Both the position numbers and the translations under genes were made by a program. From the NCBI RefSeq assembly GCF_004363775.1, contig NZ_SNZE01000002.1, positions 1 through 64,000 on the forward strand: 64,000 nt of DNA, read 5' to 3'. Source of the DNA: Hydromonas duriensis (GTDB taxonomy: Bacteria > Pseudomonadota > Gammaproteobacteria > Burkholderiales > Burkholderiaceae). The notes under the pieces are model-generated. The model was not told the origin of the DNA, ran no database searches, and saw only the letters and a list, made by a program, of their open reading frames with translations. Below are positions 25,373-34,582 of this stretch, one piece after another (position 1 is the stretch's first letter; each line of letters opens with the position of its first letter).

Positions 25373-26968
25373 ATGCTTTATCAAGTTCGTGAATGGCAAC
25401 GTGCCTTCCTAAAACCACTGACCAATGCTGCCCATCATGTGGCGCAATTTGCCTCAAACCCTCTCAATCCTTGGGCTTACACCACAGCGGGTCAACACAT
25501 TTATGCTGGTTTTGAATTACTGCATCGACTTGGTAAAGATTATCAAAAACCAGCTTTTGGCATTGATTCCGTCGAAGTTAACGGTAAAACAGTGGCGATT
25601 CACGAGCGCGTGGCTTTGTCACACCCCTTCTGTCACTTGATTGAATTTTCACGCGATGTACCTGAGAACGTAGCTAAAAACAGTCCAACGATTTTAGTTT
25701 GCGCACCATTGTCTGGGCATCACTCCACTTTATTGCGCGATACGGTGCGCACCTTGTTGCAAGACCACAATGTATTTATCACCGACTGGATTGATGCACG
25801 AATGGTGCCTCTCGCACAAGGCTCTTTTGGCTTAAACGATTACATTCATTACATTCAAGACTTTATTCGTCACATTGGTAACCGTAAAGTGCATTTGTTG
25901 TCCGTATGTCAGCCAACGGTTCCCGTTTTAGCCGCAGTATCATTGATGGCGAGCAATAAAGAATACTTGCCTTTATCCATGACGATGATGGGTGGCCCGA
26001 TAGATACTCGCCAAAGCCCGACTGAGGTCAACGATTTAGCCACTGAACGCCCACTGTCTTGGTTTCAAACCAACGTCATTTATACCGTTCCTGCGAAATA
26101 CCCTGGCTACATGCGCCATGTCTACCCTGGTTTTTTACAACATGCGGGTTTTGTGGCCATGAACCCCGGCCGTCATGCAAGTTCTCATTGGGATTATTAT
26201 CTCAACCTGCTCAAGGGCGACGATGAAGACACCGAGCAGCACCGCCGTTTTTATGATGAATACAACGCAGTCTTGGATTTACCTGCTGAATTTTATTTAG
26301 ATACGATTCAAATTGTATTCCAAGAACACGCATTGCCACGAGGCACTTGGCACGTCAATGGTCAACGCGTTGCGCCCGAAGATATTCAAGGCGTCGGCTT
26401 ATTGACCGTTGAGGGGGAGTTGGATGACATTTCAGGACCAGGTCAAACCAAAGCCGCGTTGGACTTGTGCAAAGGCATCAGCAAAACAGACAAGCGTCAC
26501 TACACCGCAAAAGGTGCGGGTCATTATGGTATTTTCTCGGGTCGTCGTTGGCGTGAGCAGGTTTACCCTGAAATACGCTCTTTTATTGCGACATTTGAGC
26601 AAAAATCGAATGGCTCAAACGCCACAACAAGCGGTGCTAAGACTCCCCGAGCACAAACGCCCGCAAAACAAATCACAAGCAAAATCAACGCTAAAAAAGA
26701 CGCTTCAGACACAATTAAAACGGCACAGCTGAAGCCGACACAACCTCTCTCAACGCAAAAAACGACTCAAAAAGCCGCTTCGCTGGCAGTACAGTCTAAA
26801 AACAAACCCGAATCAAAAACAGCTCAAATCAGCAAGCCTGCACCAGTCAAAACGAAAGCCGCTGCGAGCGTCAACAAAAAAGCGTCCCCAGCACCTGCTA
26901 AATCTGCTGTTAAAATAGATTACGCCGCTATTGCAAACATCAAAGAAGAAACAAAACCGAAGAAGTAA
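25373..26968 (+). CDS. phaZ: Intracellular PHB depolymerase with a basic C-terminal tail
   Basis: Intracellular PhaZ mobilises carbon from polyhydroxybutyrate granules. Residues ~1-410 form the complete depolymerase: N-terminal LYQVREWQRAFLKPL, the lipase-box-like LLSVCQP with nucleophilic Cys179 (Cys in place of Ser, as in PhaZ1-type enzymes), FITDWIDARMVPL, and the catalytic His in GAGHYGIFSGRRW. Family members usually end near here. This one continues for ~121 residues (411-531) of low-complexity Lys/Ala/Thr/Pro sequence, about one-fifth Lys, with TPAK- and APAK-type motifs like histone H1 or the PhaM tail. No phaC, phaP or phaR is in the window. Confidence 0.92.
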   Translation: MLYQVREWQRAFLKPLTNAAHHVAQFASNPLNPWAYTTAGQHIYAGFELLHRLGKDYQKPAFGIDSVEVNGKTVAIHERVALSHPFCHLIEFSRDVPENVAKNSPTILVCAPLSGHHSTLLRDTVRTLLQDHNVFITDWIDARMVPLAQGSFGLNDYIHYIQDFIRHIGNRKVHLLSVCQPTVPVLAAVSLMASNKEYLPLSMTMMGGPIDTRQSPTEVNDLATERPLSWFQTNVIYTVPAKYPGYMRHVYPGFLQHAGFVAMNPGRHASSHWDYYLNLLKGDDEDTEQHRRFYDEYNAVLDLPAEFYLDTIQIVFQEHALPRGTWHVNGQRVAPEDIQGVGLLTVEGELDDISGPGQTKAALDLCKGISKTDKRHYTAKGAGHYGIFSGRRWREQVYPEIRSFIATFEQKSNGSNATTSGAKTPRAQTPAKQITSKINAKKDASDTIKTAQLKPTQPLSTQKTTQKAASLAVQSKNKPESKTAQISKPAPVKTKAAASVNKKASPAPAKSAVKIDYAAIANIKEETKPKK

Positions 26969-26983
26969 ATTGTTTTAAAATCG

Positions 26984-27018
26984 TAGCTCTGCACATATTC
27001 ACGTGCAGAGCTATTTTA
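26984..27018 (+). terminator. Intrinsic terminator after phaZ
   Basis: TAGCTCTGCAC-atattcac-GTGCAGAGCTA followed by TTTTA. The 11-bp stem is strong; the T-tract is short. The hairpin covers an in-frame GTG of the next gene, which argues for that gene's ATG start at 27024. Confidence 0.75.
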
Positions 27019-27023
27019 CTGCC

Positions 27024-27677
27024 ATGCACACACACGACCTCGAAGAACTCTCAGCCCGCATCAATGATGTCCTGCCACAAACCCAATGTACGCAATGCGG
27101 GTTTTCAGGTTGTGCGCCCTATGCGCGCGCCATCGCTTTTGATAACACGCCGATTAATCAATGCCCACCTGGTGGAACCGCGGGCATCAAATTATTGGCT
27201 CAAATCACTGGGCGAGACTTTGTGCCATTGAACCCTGAGAATGGATTGGAAATACCTCGGCATGAAGCCAAAATTATTGAAGCGGACTGTATCGGTTGCA
27301 CCAAGTGCATCCAAGCCTGCCCAGTGGATGCCATTATTGGCACATCAAAGCACATGCACACTGTGCTTAGCGACCTGTGTACAGGTTGCGGGCTTTGCCT
27401 GCCGCCCTGCCCTGTGGATTGCATCGACATGATACTGGCGCAAGACTCTGGTTGGAGTCAAGAACAAGCCCTGCAAGCCCGTCAGCAATTTGAATTCCGA
27501 AACATGCGTCTACAGCGCGAGAAAAATGAGCTGAACGAACAACGCATTAAAAAGTCTCAAGCCAAACACGCCCAACTATCCGCACAAAGTGGGCATGTTG
27601 ATGAAGACACAGCTCGCAAGCTGTCGATTGTCGAAGCGGCCCTAGCAAGAGCGCGGGCGCGCCGACAATCTATTTAA
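27024..27677 (+). CDS. RnfB-like ferredoxin with three Fe-S cluster motifs
   Basis: This 217-residue protein has an N-terminal RnfB-type 4Fe-4S domain ([15 protein letters not shown]...NQCPPGG, ~residues 20-52) and two bacterial ferredoxin motifs ([16 protein letters not shown] and [16 protein letters not shown], ~residues 92-135). A charged, helical C-terminal extension follows. True RnfB has an N-terminal membrane anchor, absent here, and no rnfACDGE genes are nearby. It is the soluble RnfB-like ferredoxin seen in many Burkholderiales, often near nth; here nth is ~19 kb away. The electron partner is unknown. Its stop overlaps the convergent GH42 stop by 4 bp. Confidence 0.85.
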   Translation: MHTHDLEELSARINDVLPQTQCTQCGFSGCAPYARAIAFDNTPINQCPPGGTAGIKLLAQITGRDFVPLNPENGLEIPRHEAKIIEADCIGCTKCIQACPVDAIIGTSKHMHTVLSDLCTGCGLCLPPCPVDCIDMILAQDSGWSQEQALQARQQFEFRNMRLQREKNELNEQRIKKSQAKHAQLSAQSGHVDEDTARKLSIVEAALARARARRQSI

Positions 27678-29620
27678 GCGGACACATAACGTGTTTCAAA
27701 AGCACTGAGTGTTTGACCCAAAGCCTCTTGTTCGATTGGATGATGATTGAGCATGATGCGTTTGTCTTGGCGTTCAATCAACTCAACACCCGCTGGCGTG
27801 TCCAAAGCAGCTATGCCTTGCTCTTTTAACACCTGCGCCATCAAGTCAAACAAGACGGCTTCATCCACACCTGCCCCGACAACATAAGCGTGTCCCGAGC
27901 CAAATACATTGCGTGCAATGCACGTCTTGTCCTGATAAAAAGCATCGGCGTAATGATACAAAGGCGTTGCTGTCGTCACGTCCAGCATGTCTCGCCAGAC
28001 GCTCACAACACCATTTTTGCCCGCATATTCGCCCGCGCCAACGATACCGACGGTGCTATCAACCAAAGCTTCGCCTTCATGTGCCGTCACACCCAAGACC
28101 TGCCCAATCAGCGCAGGGGCTGACGTTAATAAATGTAAATTATTATCACGATTTTTAATCGCCGTTCTGAAACCTGTGACCAACGTGCCGCCTTGCTCAA
28201 CAAAATCTATCAATCGAGCCGCGAACTCCTCGTCCATGATTTGCATCGCAGGCAACACAAGCACTTTATAGCCAGAAAAATCTTTATCAATACTCAACAC
28301 ATCCGTCATGACATTGTGCGCGTGAAACGGCGCGTACAAACGCATGAACTCTTGCGTAAAGTCAAAACGAGCGGATTGCTGCTGAATCGCCCACGATTGA
28401 ATATTGTCATAGTCGTACAAGAGCGCAACTTGCGCTTGAATAGGGCTGTGTAACACGCTCTCTTGAGACTTGGTTTCAGAGATGAATGCTTGAACCTCGG
28501 AGAGTTTTCGATTGTCTTGATTATCCATATCCAAAATACCCAAGCAAAACTGCTCTGCGCCACGATCCATGCCGCGCCAACGGAAGAACAGCATGTGTTC
28601 GCAACCGCGCGCCATCGCCTGATGCGCCCAAAGTTTGGCCTGATTAGGACGTGGTAAAAAACCAATGTGGTTGTGCCCTTGCGCCCCCATGAGCTCTTCA
28701 ACAATCCAAAAATTCTTCTGTTTCAGACCCCGTATATAATCCAAAGTCATGGCAATGTGTGCAGGCGCAATCGGTTGAGTCAGCCCCCCCCAGACAGGGT
28801 AGTTGTCATAGGATACAAAATCGAGTTCTTTCGCCATGACATTTTGGTCATACGCCACATTAAAAAAACCACCAAAAAAATTATGTGTCACTTGTTGATG
28901 CGCACCGCGTAATGATTTGACGGTGGAGATTTGAATGTTGGCAAAATCATTCAGGCTTTGCGAACGAAACCGCGCCCAATCTAAGCGCAACGCAGGGTTG
29001 TGCGTGGTAATGGTCGCTGTGGGCATGGGGATTTCGATGAAATCATTATATGTTTGTCCCCAAAAAATACTGCCATAGGCTGCATTTAAAGACCGAATAT
29101 CGTGATTGAATTTGTCACGCAAAAAGGCTTGAAACGAGCGATGACACTGGTTGCAATAACACTGGTCAGAACCTTCATGACCAATTTCGTTATCAATTTG
29201 CCAAGCAATAACGGCAGGTTCGTCTGCGTAATGCGCCACCAAGCGTTTCACTATACGCCGTGTGTATTCGCGATACACAGGCGAGTTAAAACAATATTCA
29301 CGCCGACCACCAAATGCGTGAGTTTGACCTTGGGCATTGGTTGATAAAATGGACGGATGCGCTTTTGCCAACCACGCAGGAAAGGTCGCCGTAGGCGTAC
29401 CAAACATCACGGATAAACCATGCTTTTTCGCCTGTTTAATCACGCCATCAAAAAAAGAAAAATCAAACTGCCCTTCTTTAGGCTCCATCAGATGCCACGC
29501 AAACTCGCCAATTCGGATGATATTCATGCCCGCTGCTCGCATACGCGCCATGTCTTCATCAATGATGTGTTCGCCCAAATGCACCCAATGTTCAGGGTAA
29601 TAATCAACGCCTAAATACAT
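27674..29620 (-). CDS. GH42 beta-galactosidase
   Basis: This 648-residue glycoside hydrolase family 42 enzyme cleaves terminal beta-galactosides. The N-terminal TIM barrel starts [10 protein letters not shown] and includes [10 protein letters not shown]. The acid/base Glu is in [11 protein letters not shown], followed by the Zn-cluster Cys residues CYCNQC. The nucleophile Glu is in [15 protein letters not shown]. The trimerisation domain ([15 protein letters not shown]...) and a C-terminal beta domain follow. There is no signal peptide, so it acts in the cytoplasm on imported galactosides. Last gene of the gal cluster, 15 bp after galM. Confidence 0.94.
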   Translation of the reverse strand: MYLGVDYYPEHWVHLGEHIIDEDMARMRAAGMNIIRIGEFAWHLMEPKEGQFDFSFFDGVIKQAKKHGLSVMFGTPTATFPAWLAKAHPSILSTNAQGQTHAFGGRREYCFNSPVYREYTRRIVKRLVAHYADEPAVIAWQIDNEIGHEGSDQCYCNQCHRSFQAFLRDKFNHDIRSLNAAYGSIFWGQTYNDFIEIPMPTATITTHNPALRLDWARFRSQSLNDFANIQISTVKSLRGAHQQVTHNFFGGFFNVAYDQNVMAKELDFVSYDNYPVWGGLTQPIAPAHIAMTLDYIRGLKQKNFWIVEELMGAQGHNHIGFLPRPNQAKLWAHQAMARGCEHMLFFRWRGMDRGAEQFCLGILDMDNQDNRKLSEVQAFISETKSQESVLHSPIQAQVALLYDYDNIQSWAIQQQSARFDFTQEFMRLYAPFHAHNVMTDVLSIDKDFSGYKVLVLPAMQIMDEEFAARLIDFVEQGGTLVTGFRTAIKNRDNNLHLLTSAPALIGQVLGVTAHEGEALVDSTVGIVGAGEYAGKNGVVSVWRDMLDVTTATPLYHYADAFYQDKTCIARNVFGSGHAYVVGAGVDEAVLFDLMAQVLKEQGIAALDTPAGVELIERQDKRIMLNHHPIEQEALGQTLSAFETRYVSA

Positions 29621-29635
29621 ATAATTCCATCACTT

Positions 29636-30685
29636 TTAAAAATGTTCAAAACAAAATGTCGTGTTTTGTTGATATGTTTGCTCAGGATAAAGCGCAAACG
29701 CATGATTGCCGTTGTCCGATTTTTTGTGAGGCAATTGCTGTGTTTCAATACACAACGCATCGTGCATTTGACCGATACCGCCATGACGCAACGCTTCTTG
29801 TCCTGCATAGTTATGAGCATACAGCACCACCGATGGTTGATCGGTAAAAACCCGCACCCGTCGTCCACTGATTTTATCTGACAATACAATCTGCGGCTCA
29901 GCCTCTTGGGCTGCATTTAAAATAAAATAATGGTCTAACCCACACGCCAGTTGAATACGCTCATCGGCACTCCGCAAAGCAGGGGCAAGTGGTCGCGCCA
30001 CTCGAAAATCAAAATCACTGCCCGCCACATGCCATTCATCGCCTGAAACCAATAAATCTTCATCCATCGCGCACAAACGCTCCGCTTGAACTTGTAACTC
30101 ATGCTCATGAATCGTTCGCTGCACGTTACCCGACAAATTAAAATACACATGATGGGTCAAATTGCACAGCGTTGGCGCATCCGTGTTTGCGCGATAAGCA
30201 ATATGCAAGCGATTTTCGGCATCCAAAGAATAAGTGACCGAGACACAGAGCCGTCCTGGATACCCGTTTTCACCAGCATGGCTGTCATAAGTGAACTCGA
30301 CCTTATCGACGCCACCCGTAGACTCAACCGCCGTCACCAGCCATAGCCGATGACTCATGGCCTGCGAACCACCATGCAAGTGATGCGCTCCTTGATTGAT
30401 CGGCAGTTGATAATCACGCCCAGCCAAATGAAAACGACCATGAGCAATGCGCCCCGCCACACGCCCCACTATGCAACCAAAGTATGGGGCATTGTCAGCG
30501 TAGCGGTCTAAATCTGCATGCGCCAAGGTGATGCTTTGACTGACTCCTGCACGGTCGGGCATTTGAATGTCCAACACGCTCGCGCCCCAATTGCTCAATT
30601 CGACCACGCCGCCTTTCGCATTTTGCAATACAAAAAGCTGCGCCTGCTGCCCCGCAATATGGATGCTAGATTGAGTGATGCTCAT
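29636..30685 (-). CDS. galM: Aldose 1-epimerase (galactose mutarotase)
   Basis: GalM interconverts beta- and alpha-galactose, giving GalK its alpha substrate after GH42 cleavage. It has 349 residues from this ATG. The fold's active-site regions are visible: NPLG-like APYFGCIVGRVAGRI, INQGAHHLHGG (substrate-binding His), LTHHVYFNLSGN (catalytic His) and the Glu-containing LCIETQQLPH at the end. The ATG directly after the galT stop is preferred; one 12 bp upstream overlaps galT and has no usable spacing to a ribosome site. Confidence 0.92.
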   Translation of the reverse strand: MSITQSSIHIAGQQAQLFVLQNAKGGVVELSNWGASVLDIQMPDRAGVSQSITLAHADLDRYADNAPYFGCIVGRVAGRIAHGRFHLAGRDYQLPINQGAHHLHGGSQAMSHRLWLVTAVESTGGVDKVEFTYDSHAGENGYPGRLCVSVTYSLDAENRLHIAYRANTDAPTLCNLTHHVYFNLSGNVQRTIHEHELQVQAERLCAMDEDLLVSGDEWHVAGSDFDFRVARPLAPALRSADERIQLACGLDHYFILNAAQEAEPQIVLSDKISGRRVRVFTDQPSVVLYAHNYAGQEALRHGGIGQMHDALCIETQQLPHKKSDNGNHAFALYPEQTYQQNTTFCFEHF

Positions 30686-30686
30686 T

Positions 30687-32186
30687 TTAAAACTCATTTC
30701 CCAAAAAACGTTTAAATGCGGTCACACCTGTAGGCGTTGTTTTGAAAACCCCCGCGTGCATTAAAACCTGCTCGAACACACGCCCAACTTCCGTGCGCAA
30801 AAATACTTGGGCCGATGTATTTGGCTGATAACCTTGTCGAATATGCTCAAACCACTCCGCGTGAGCCGAAAGCTCTGGATACGCATTCAAATCTTGTTGA
30901 TTCTCTAAGCACGTCTGCATCACGTTTAACGCTGTGGCCAAGCGGTCTGGCAAAACCGCTAAACCCATAACTTCAATCAAGCCGATGTTCTCTTTTTTGA
31001 TATGGTGCAATTCACGGTGCGGATGAAAAATGCCCAATGGGTGCTCGACAGATGTACGGTTATTGCGCAAGACTAAATCCAACTCAAAAACGCCGTCTCG
31101 TTGACGTGCAATCGGTGTGATGGTGTTATGCGGCGTATCGCCTGTAAAAGCGTGAATATCTACCGACTCATCGCTGTAGTTGCGCCAGTGGTGAAGCAGT
31201 TGGCTGGCGACGGTCTTAATGCCCTCTTGATTTGCACTGCTCAAACGCACGACGGATAGTGGCCAATGCAATATCTGCACAGTCAAATCGCTGTATTGAC
31301 TGGATATTTGACTGTGAATCACGCGCGCATTGGCCATAGCGAACGTATGACGTCCGCCTTGAAAATGGTCATGACTTAAAATAGAGCCGCCCACAATCGG
31401 TAAATCGGCATTTGAACCCATAAAATAATGCGGATATTGCGATACAAACGACAATAACCGCTCAAAGGTCAATTCAGAAATGGTCATCGGTTCATGTGTT
31501 GCTTTCAAAACAATGCAATGCTCGTTGTAATATTCGTAAGGTGAATATTGCAAAAACCACGGTTCATCATTCAAAGACAGAGGCATTAAACGCAAGTTGT
31601 GCCGTGCAGGATGATTCACGCGCCCCGCATAGCCTTCATTTTCTCGACACAACACACACTGCGGATAGTTTTCGCTCGCCTTCGCGCCTTCGGCAACAAT
31701 CGCTTTAGGGTCTTTTTCGGGCTTGGATAAATTAATCGTGATGTCCAAATCGCCGAATTCGCTTGGATAAGTCCATCTTAAATTTTTAGCCACCCGCGCC
31801 ACGCGCACATAATTACTCGCCCGTGAGTGTTGATAGAATTCGCTGGTCGCTTGCACGGGTGACTGTTGATAATTCGATGCAAATCGTGCTTGTACAACCG
31901 AAGGCGGCGGCAGTAAACAATCCATCAAAGCGGTATCAAACAAATCTTTTTGTGTAATACCATCATTGGGCAACACCTGATGCTCGACAGCGTAAGTCAA
32001 CAATCGGTCGAGAACCTGTTGTATTTGCCCAAAAGCAGGTGTATCGACAGAAGCCATCGACTCAACCCATGTGTCAATTTTTAACAGACTCATCAAACGA
32101 TGCCGCACATAAAACACATCACTTGGCTGACACAAATTCTGCGCCACACCATAGTTCACCAACCGCGCAATGTCATCACAGACCAT
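30687..32186 (-). CDS. galT: Galactose-1-phosphate uridylyltransferase, class II
   Basis: GalT exchanges UMP between UDP-glucose and galactose 1-phosphate in the Leloir pathway. At 499 residues, with GGSILSHDHFQGGRH as the active-site His segment, it is the class II form (GalT2) typical of Firmicutes; the class I enzyme of most Proteobacteria is ~350 residues with an HPH motif. NYPQCVLCRENEGYAGR lies mid-protein. The galK stop and this ATG overlap as TGATG, so they are translationally coupled. The cluster has no galE. Confidence 0.94.
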   Translation of the reverse strand: MVCDDIARLVNYGVAQNLCQPSDVFYVRHRLMSLLKIDTWVESMASVDTPAFGQIQQVLDRLLTYAVEHQVLPNDGITQKDLFDTALMDCLLPPPSVVQARFASNYQQSPVQATSEFYQHSRASNYVRVARVAKNLRWTYPSEFGDLDITINLSKPEKDPKAIVAEGAKASENYPQCVLCRENEGYAGRVNHPARHNLRLMPLSLNDEPWFLQYSPYEYYNEHCIVLKATHEPMTISELTFERLLSFVSQYPHYFMGSNADLPIVGGSILSHDHFQGGRHTFAMANARVIHSQISSQYSDLTVQILHWPLSVVRLSSANQEGIKTVASQLLHHWRNYSDESVDIHAFTGDTPHNTITPIARQRDGVFELDLVLRNNRTSVEHPLGIFHPHRELHHIKKENIGLIEVMGLAVLPDRLATALNVMQTCLENQQDLNAYPELSAHAEWFEHIRQGYQPNTSAQVFLRTEVGRVFEQVLMHAGVFKTTPTGVTAFKRFLGNEF

Positions 32187-33373
32187 CAAACTGCTCCCAA
32201 AAACCGTGCACCTTCACCAATACTGACATCGTAAAATGTTGCGCTTAAACCCGTTTTAGCTTGGTAATCTGAATTCACTTGTGCTTTAAATGTGTGAAGC
32301 GCATGGGTTTTAACAATCATGACGGTACAGCCGCCAAACCCCGCTCCCGTCATGCGAGCACCAACAGCGCCATGTGTCCAAGCGGCATCCACCAACGCAT
32401 CCAAATGCTCACCCGTCACTTCATATAAGTCACGCAAAGACACATGCGACGCATTCATCAAACGACCAAAAGCCGCTATGTCACCGCTTTTAAGCACGTT
32501 GACGGCCTCTAATGTGCGTTGATTTTCAGCCACAGCATGTAAAGCACGTTGGCGTTGCGTGGTATTTGTCATTACATCGGCATGATGTTCAAACTGCTGG
32601 AGGCTCAATTCACACAAGGCTTTAATCGGTAAAACGGTTTGCAGAGCAGCCAAGGCAGCATCGCATTCAGCACGGCGTTCATTGTATTTTGAATCGCTTA
32701 ACTCACGCCGTTTGTTGGTGTTGGCAATCAATAACGTATGTTCCGCCCCCAAATCAAGGGGCACGTATTGGAAGTCCAAAGTATGTGTGTTCAATTGCAT
32801 CGCATGCATCGCTCGCCCCATGCCGCTGGCGAATTGATCCATGATGCCGCAGTTCATGCCATTGAATTGATTTTCAGCCCGTTGAGACAATTTAACCAGC
32901 TCAATTTGCGGCCAATTCAGCTCAAACATATGATTGACCAGTACCGCAGTCACCAATTCAATTGAGGCCGATGAAGACAAACCCGCACCATTCGGAATGT
33001 CACCAAAAAATAAAATGTCTAGGCCATGCTCAATCGGCGCACCATCATCTAGCATCATTTTAAACACACCCGCTGGATAATTGGCCCAATCATTTTTTTC
33101 ATCATACAGCAACGCATTGAGTGGCAAATCAAGCACACCTAACGCTGAAAAATTATCCGAATACATCCGCAAGCGCTTATCTTCTCTGACACGCACCAGC
33201 GCGTATGTACCGACATTCAGCGCACATGGAAAGACGTGACCGCCATTGTAATCAATGTGTTCGCCAATCAAATTCACACGGCCTGGCGCAAAGAACGCAT
33301 GCGTCGCCTTTGCATCAAATTGCTGTTGAAATATTGATTGAAGGTGCTGTAAAAGGTTTTCCGAGTTTTTCAT
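32186..33373 (-). CDS. galK: Galactokinase
   Basis: GalK phosphorylates alpha-galactose at C1. From this ATG it has 395 residues. GHMP-kinase motifs are the galactose signature FFAPGRVNLIGEHIDYNGG, the ATP-binding IPNGAGLSSSASIE, the catalytic Asp region GMNCGIMDQFASGMG, and MTGAGFGGCTVMIV near the end. The ATG was chosen by family N-terminus; upstream residues are encoded inside a terminator hairpin. There is no clear Shine-Dalgarno, and an intrinsic terminator ends just 9 bp before the start codon, an unusual arrangement. Confidence 0.95.
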   Translation of the reverse strand: MKNSENLLQHLQSIFQQQFDAKATHAFFAPGRVNLIGEHIDYNGGHVFPCALNVGTYALVRVREDKRLRMYSDNFSALGVLDLPLNALLYDEKNDWANYPAGVFKMMLDDGAPIEHGLDILFFGDIPNGAGLSSSASIELVTAVLVNHMFELNWPQIELVKLSQRAENQFNGMNCGIMDQFASGMGRAMHAMQLNTHTLDFQYVPLDLGAEHTLLIANTNKRRELSDSKYNERRAECDAALAALQTVLPIKALCELSLQQFEHHADVMTNTTQRQRALHAVAENQRTLEAVNVLKSGDIAAFGRLMNASHVSLRDLYEVTGEHLDALVDAAWTHGAVGARMTGAGFGGCTVMIVKTHALHTFKAQVNSDYQAKTGLSATFYDVSIGEGARFLGAV

Positions 33374-33382
33374 AATTTTTTC

Positions 33383-33418
33383 AAAAAAAGAAGGCGTTGA
33401 TGTCTGCACCAACGCCTT
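33383..33418 (-). terminator. Terminator hairpin immediately before galK
   Basis: Minus strand AAGGCGTTG-N10-CAACGCCTT followed by CTTTTTTT. The T-tract ends 9 bp before the galK ATG, leaving no room for another promoter. galK-galT-galM-GH42 must therefore be reached by read-through from mglC, or this hairpin is a regulated attenuator. Confidence 0.88.
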
Positions 33419-33455
33419 ATGGCGACCCACAATCATACACTTGCTTGTTAGACTT

Positions 33456-33481
33456 AAAGGGCTTTTAAGAAAAAGCCCTTT
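33456..33481 (-). repeat. Hairpin between mglC and the galK terminator
   Basis: AAAGGGCTTTT / AAAAGCCCTTT, an 11-bp perfect stem with a 4-nt loop, 56 bp after the mglC stop. There is no T-tract on the minus strand, so it may be a processing or 3'-end stability structure that protects the mgl mRNA. Confidence 0.6.
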
Positions 33482-33536
33482 GTCGTCAAATCAGATTCGA
33501 TTGCAGATAACAAACCTGATTTGCCTCATCTATGTT

Positions 33537-34568
33537 TTAGTTTTTCTTCAAATACTTGCGCGTATCAATCGCTACCGCTGCAATGATAATCAAACCTTTG
33601 ATAATGTACTGCCAATAAGGGCTGACGCTAGAGAAGTTCAAACCATAGCTGATAATTTGAAACATTAAAACACCAATAATAACGCCACCAATTTTACCAA
33701 TACCGCCTGTAAAAGACACGCCGCCGACCACACAAGCCGCAATCGCGTCTAATTCATACATATTGCCCGTATTATTGGTCGCTGTGCCAATGCGAGCCGC
33801 TTCTAAAGTACCCGCGAAACCATACAATACGCCAGCCAAAGTGTACACACCAATCAATGTCTTTTTAATATTTACACCTGAAACAATCGCTGCTTCAGGA
33901 TTACCACCCACGGCAAACATATTTTTACCAAACCGTGTTTTATTCCAAACAATCCACATCACGATGGTGGTGAGTACCGCATACACCAACAAATAAGGCA
34001 GACGGAAACCACCTAAGTCAATGCCGCCCTGAGCAAACTCAGTAAAACTGGGAATAAAGCCGCCAATCGGTTGAGCGCCATTGGGTTCTCTATCAACGTA
34101 CATTGATGACAAACCATATACAATCGTCATTGAACCCAGCGTGGCAATGAACGGCGTGACTTTTAAATGCGCAACAACAACACCATTTAAAAACCCTAAG
34201 AAGCCGCAGACGATACACGCGATAATTAACGCCACAATAATGAACTGGCTGGATAACACGGGCGGAAGACTTTGATACATGCGGCTCACGTTCTCAGGTG
34301 ACTGCAACAATGACGCTGAAATCACCGCCGCCAATCCGACTTGGCGACCTGCCGACAAGTCCGTGCCTTGTGTGACAATCAAACCCGCAACACCAAGGGC
34401 GATGATGATATTGGTTGAAGCTTGAGACAAAATATTGCTGACATTGGTCAAAGATAAGAATGCAGGATCTTTAATCACAAAGCCAATTAATAACACCAAC
34501 ATCACTAAGATAATCGCATTATCCATCAATAACTGACTGGTACTTTTGCGTGTTAAATCTCTACTCAT
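33537..34568 (-). CDS. mglC: Galactose/glucoside ABC permease MglC
   Basis: This is the membrane subunit of the MglBAC importer. It has 343 residues with about ten hydrophobic segments. Family landmarks include ALGVAGLIVTQGTDLSAGR, GFLNGVVVAHLKVTPFIATLG, YVDREPNGAQPIGG and the coupling region VWNKTRFGKNMFAVGGNPEAA. GSVSFTGG-like CVVGGVSFTGGIGKIGG follows. GGAG lies before the ATG. It follows mglA after 14 bp. Xylose or ribose permeases are relatives, but the neighbouring binding protein points to galactose. Confidence 0.93.
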   Translation of the reverse strand: MSRDLTRKSTSQLLMDNAIILVMLVLLIGFVIKDPAFLSLTNVSNILSQASTNIIIALGVAGLIVTQGTDLSAGRQVGLAAVISASLLQSPENVSRMYQSLPPVLSSQFIIVALIIACIVCGFLGFLNGVVVAHLKVTPFIATLGSMTIVYGLSSMYVDREPNGAQPIGGFIPSFTEFAQGGIDLGGFRLPYLLVYAVLTTIVMWIVWNKTRFGKNMFAVGGNPEAAIVSGVNIKKTLIGVYTLAGVLYGFAGTLEAARIGTATNNTGNMYELDAIAACVVGGVSFTGGIGKIGGVIIGVLMFQIISYGLNFSSVSPYWQYIIKGLIIIAAVAIDTRKYLKKN

Positions 34569-34582
34569 TTTATTCTCCTGAG

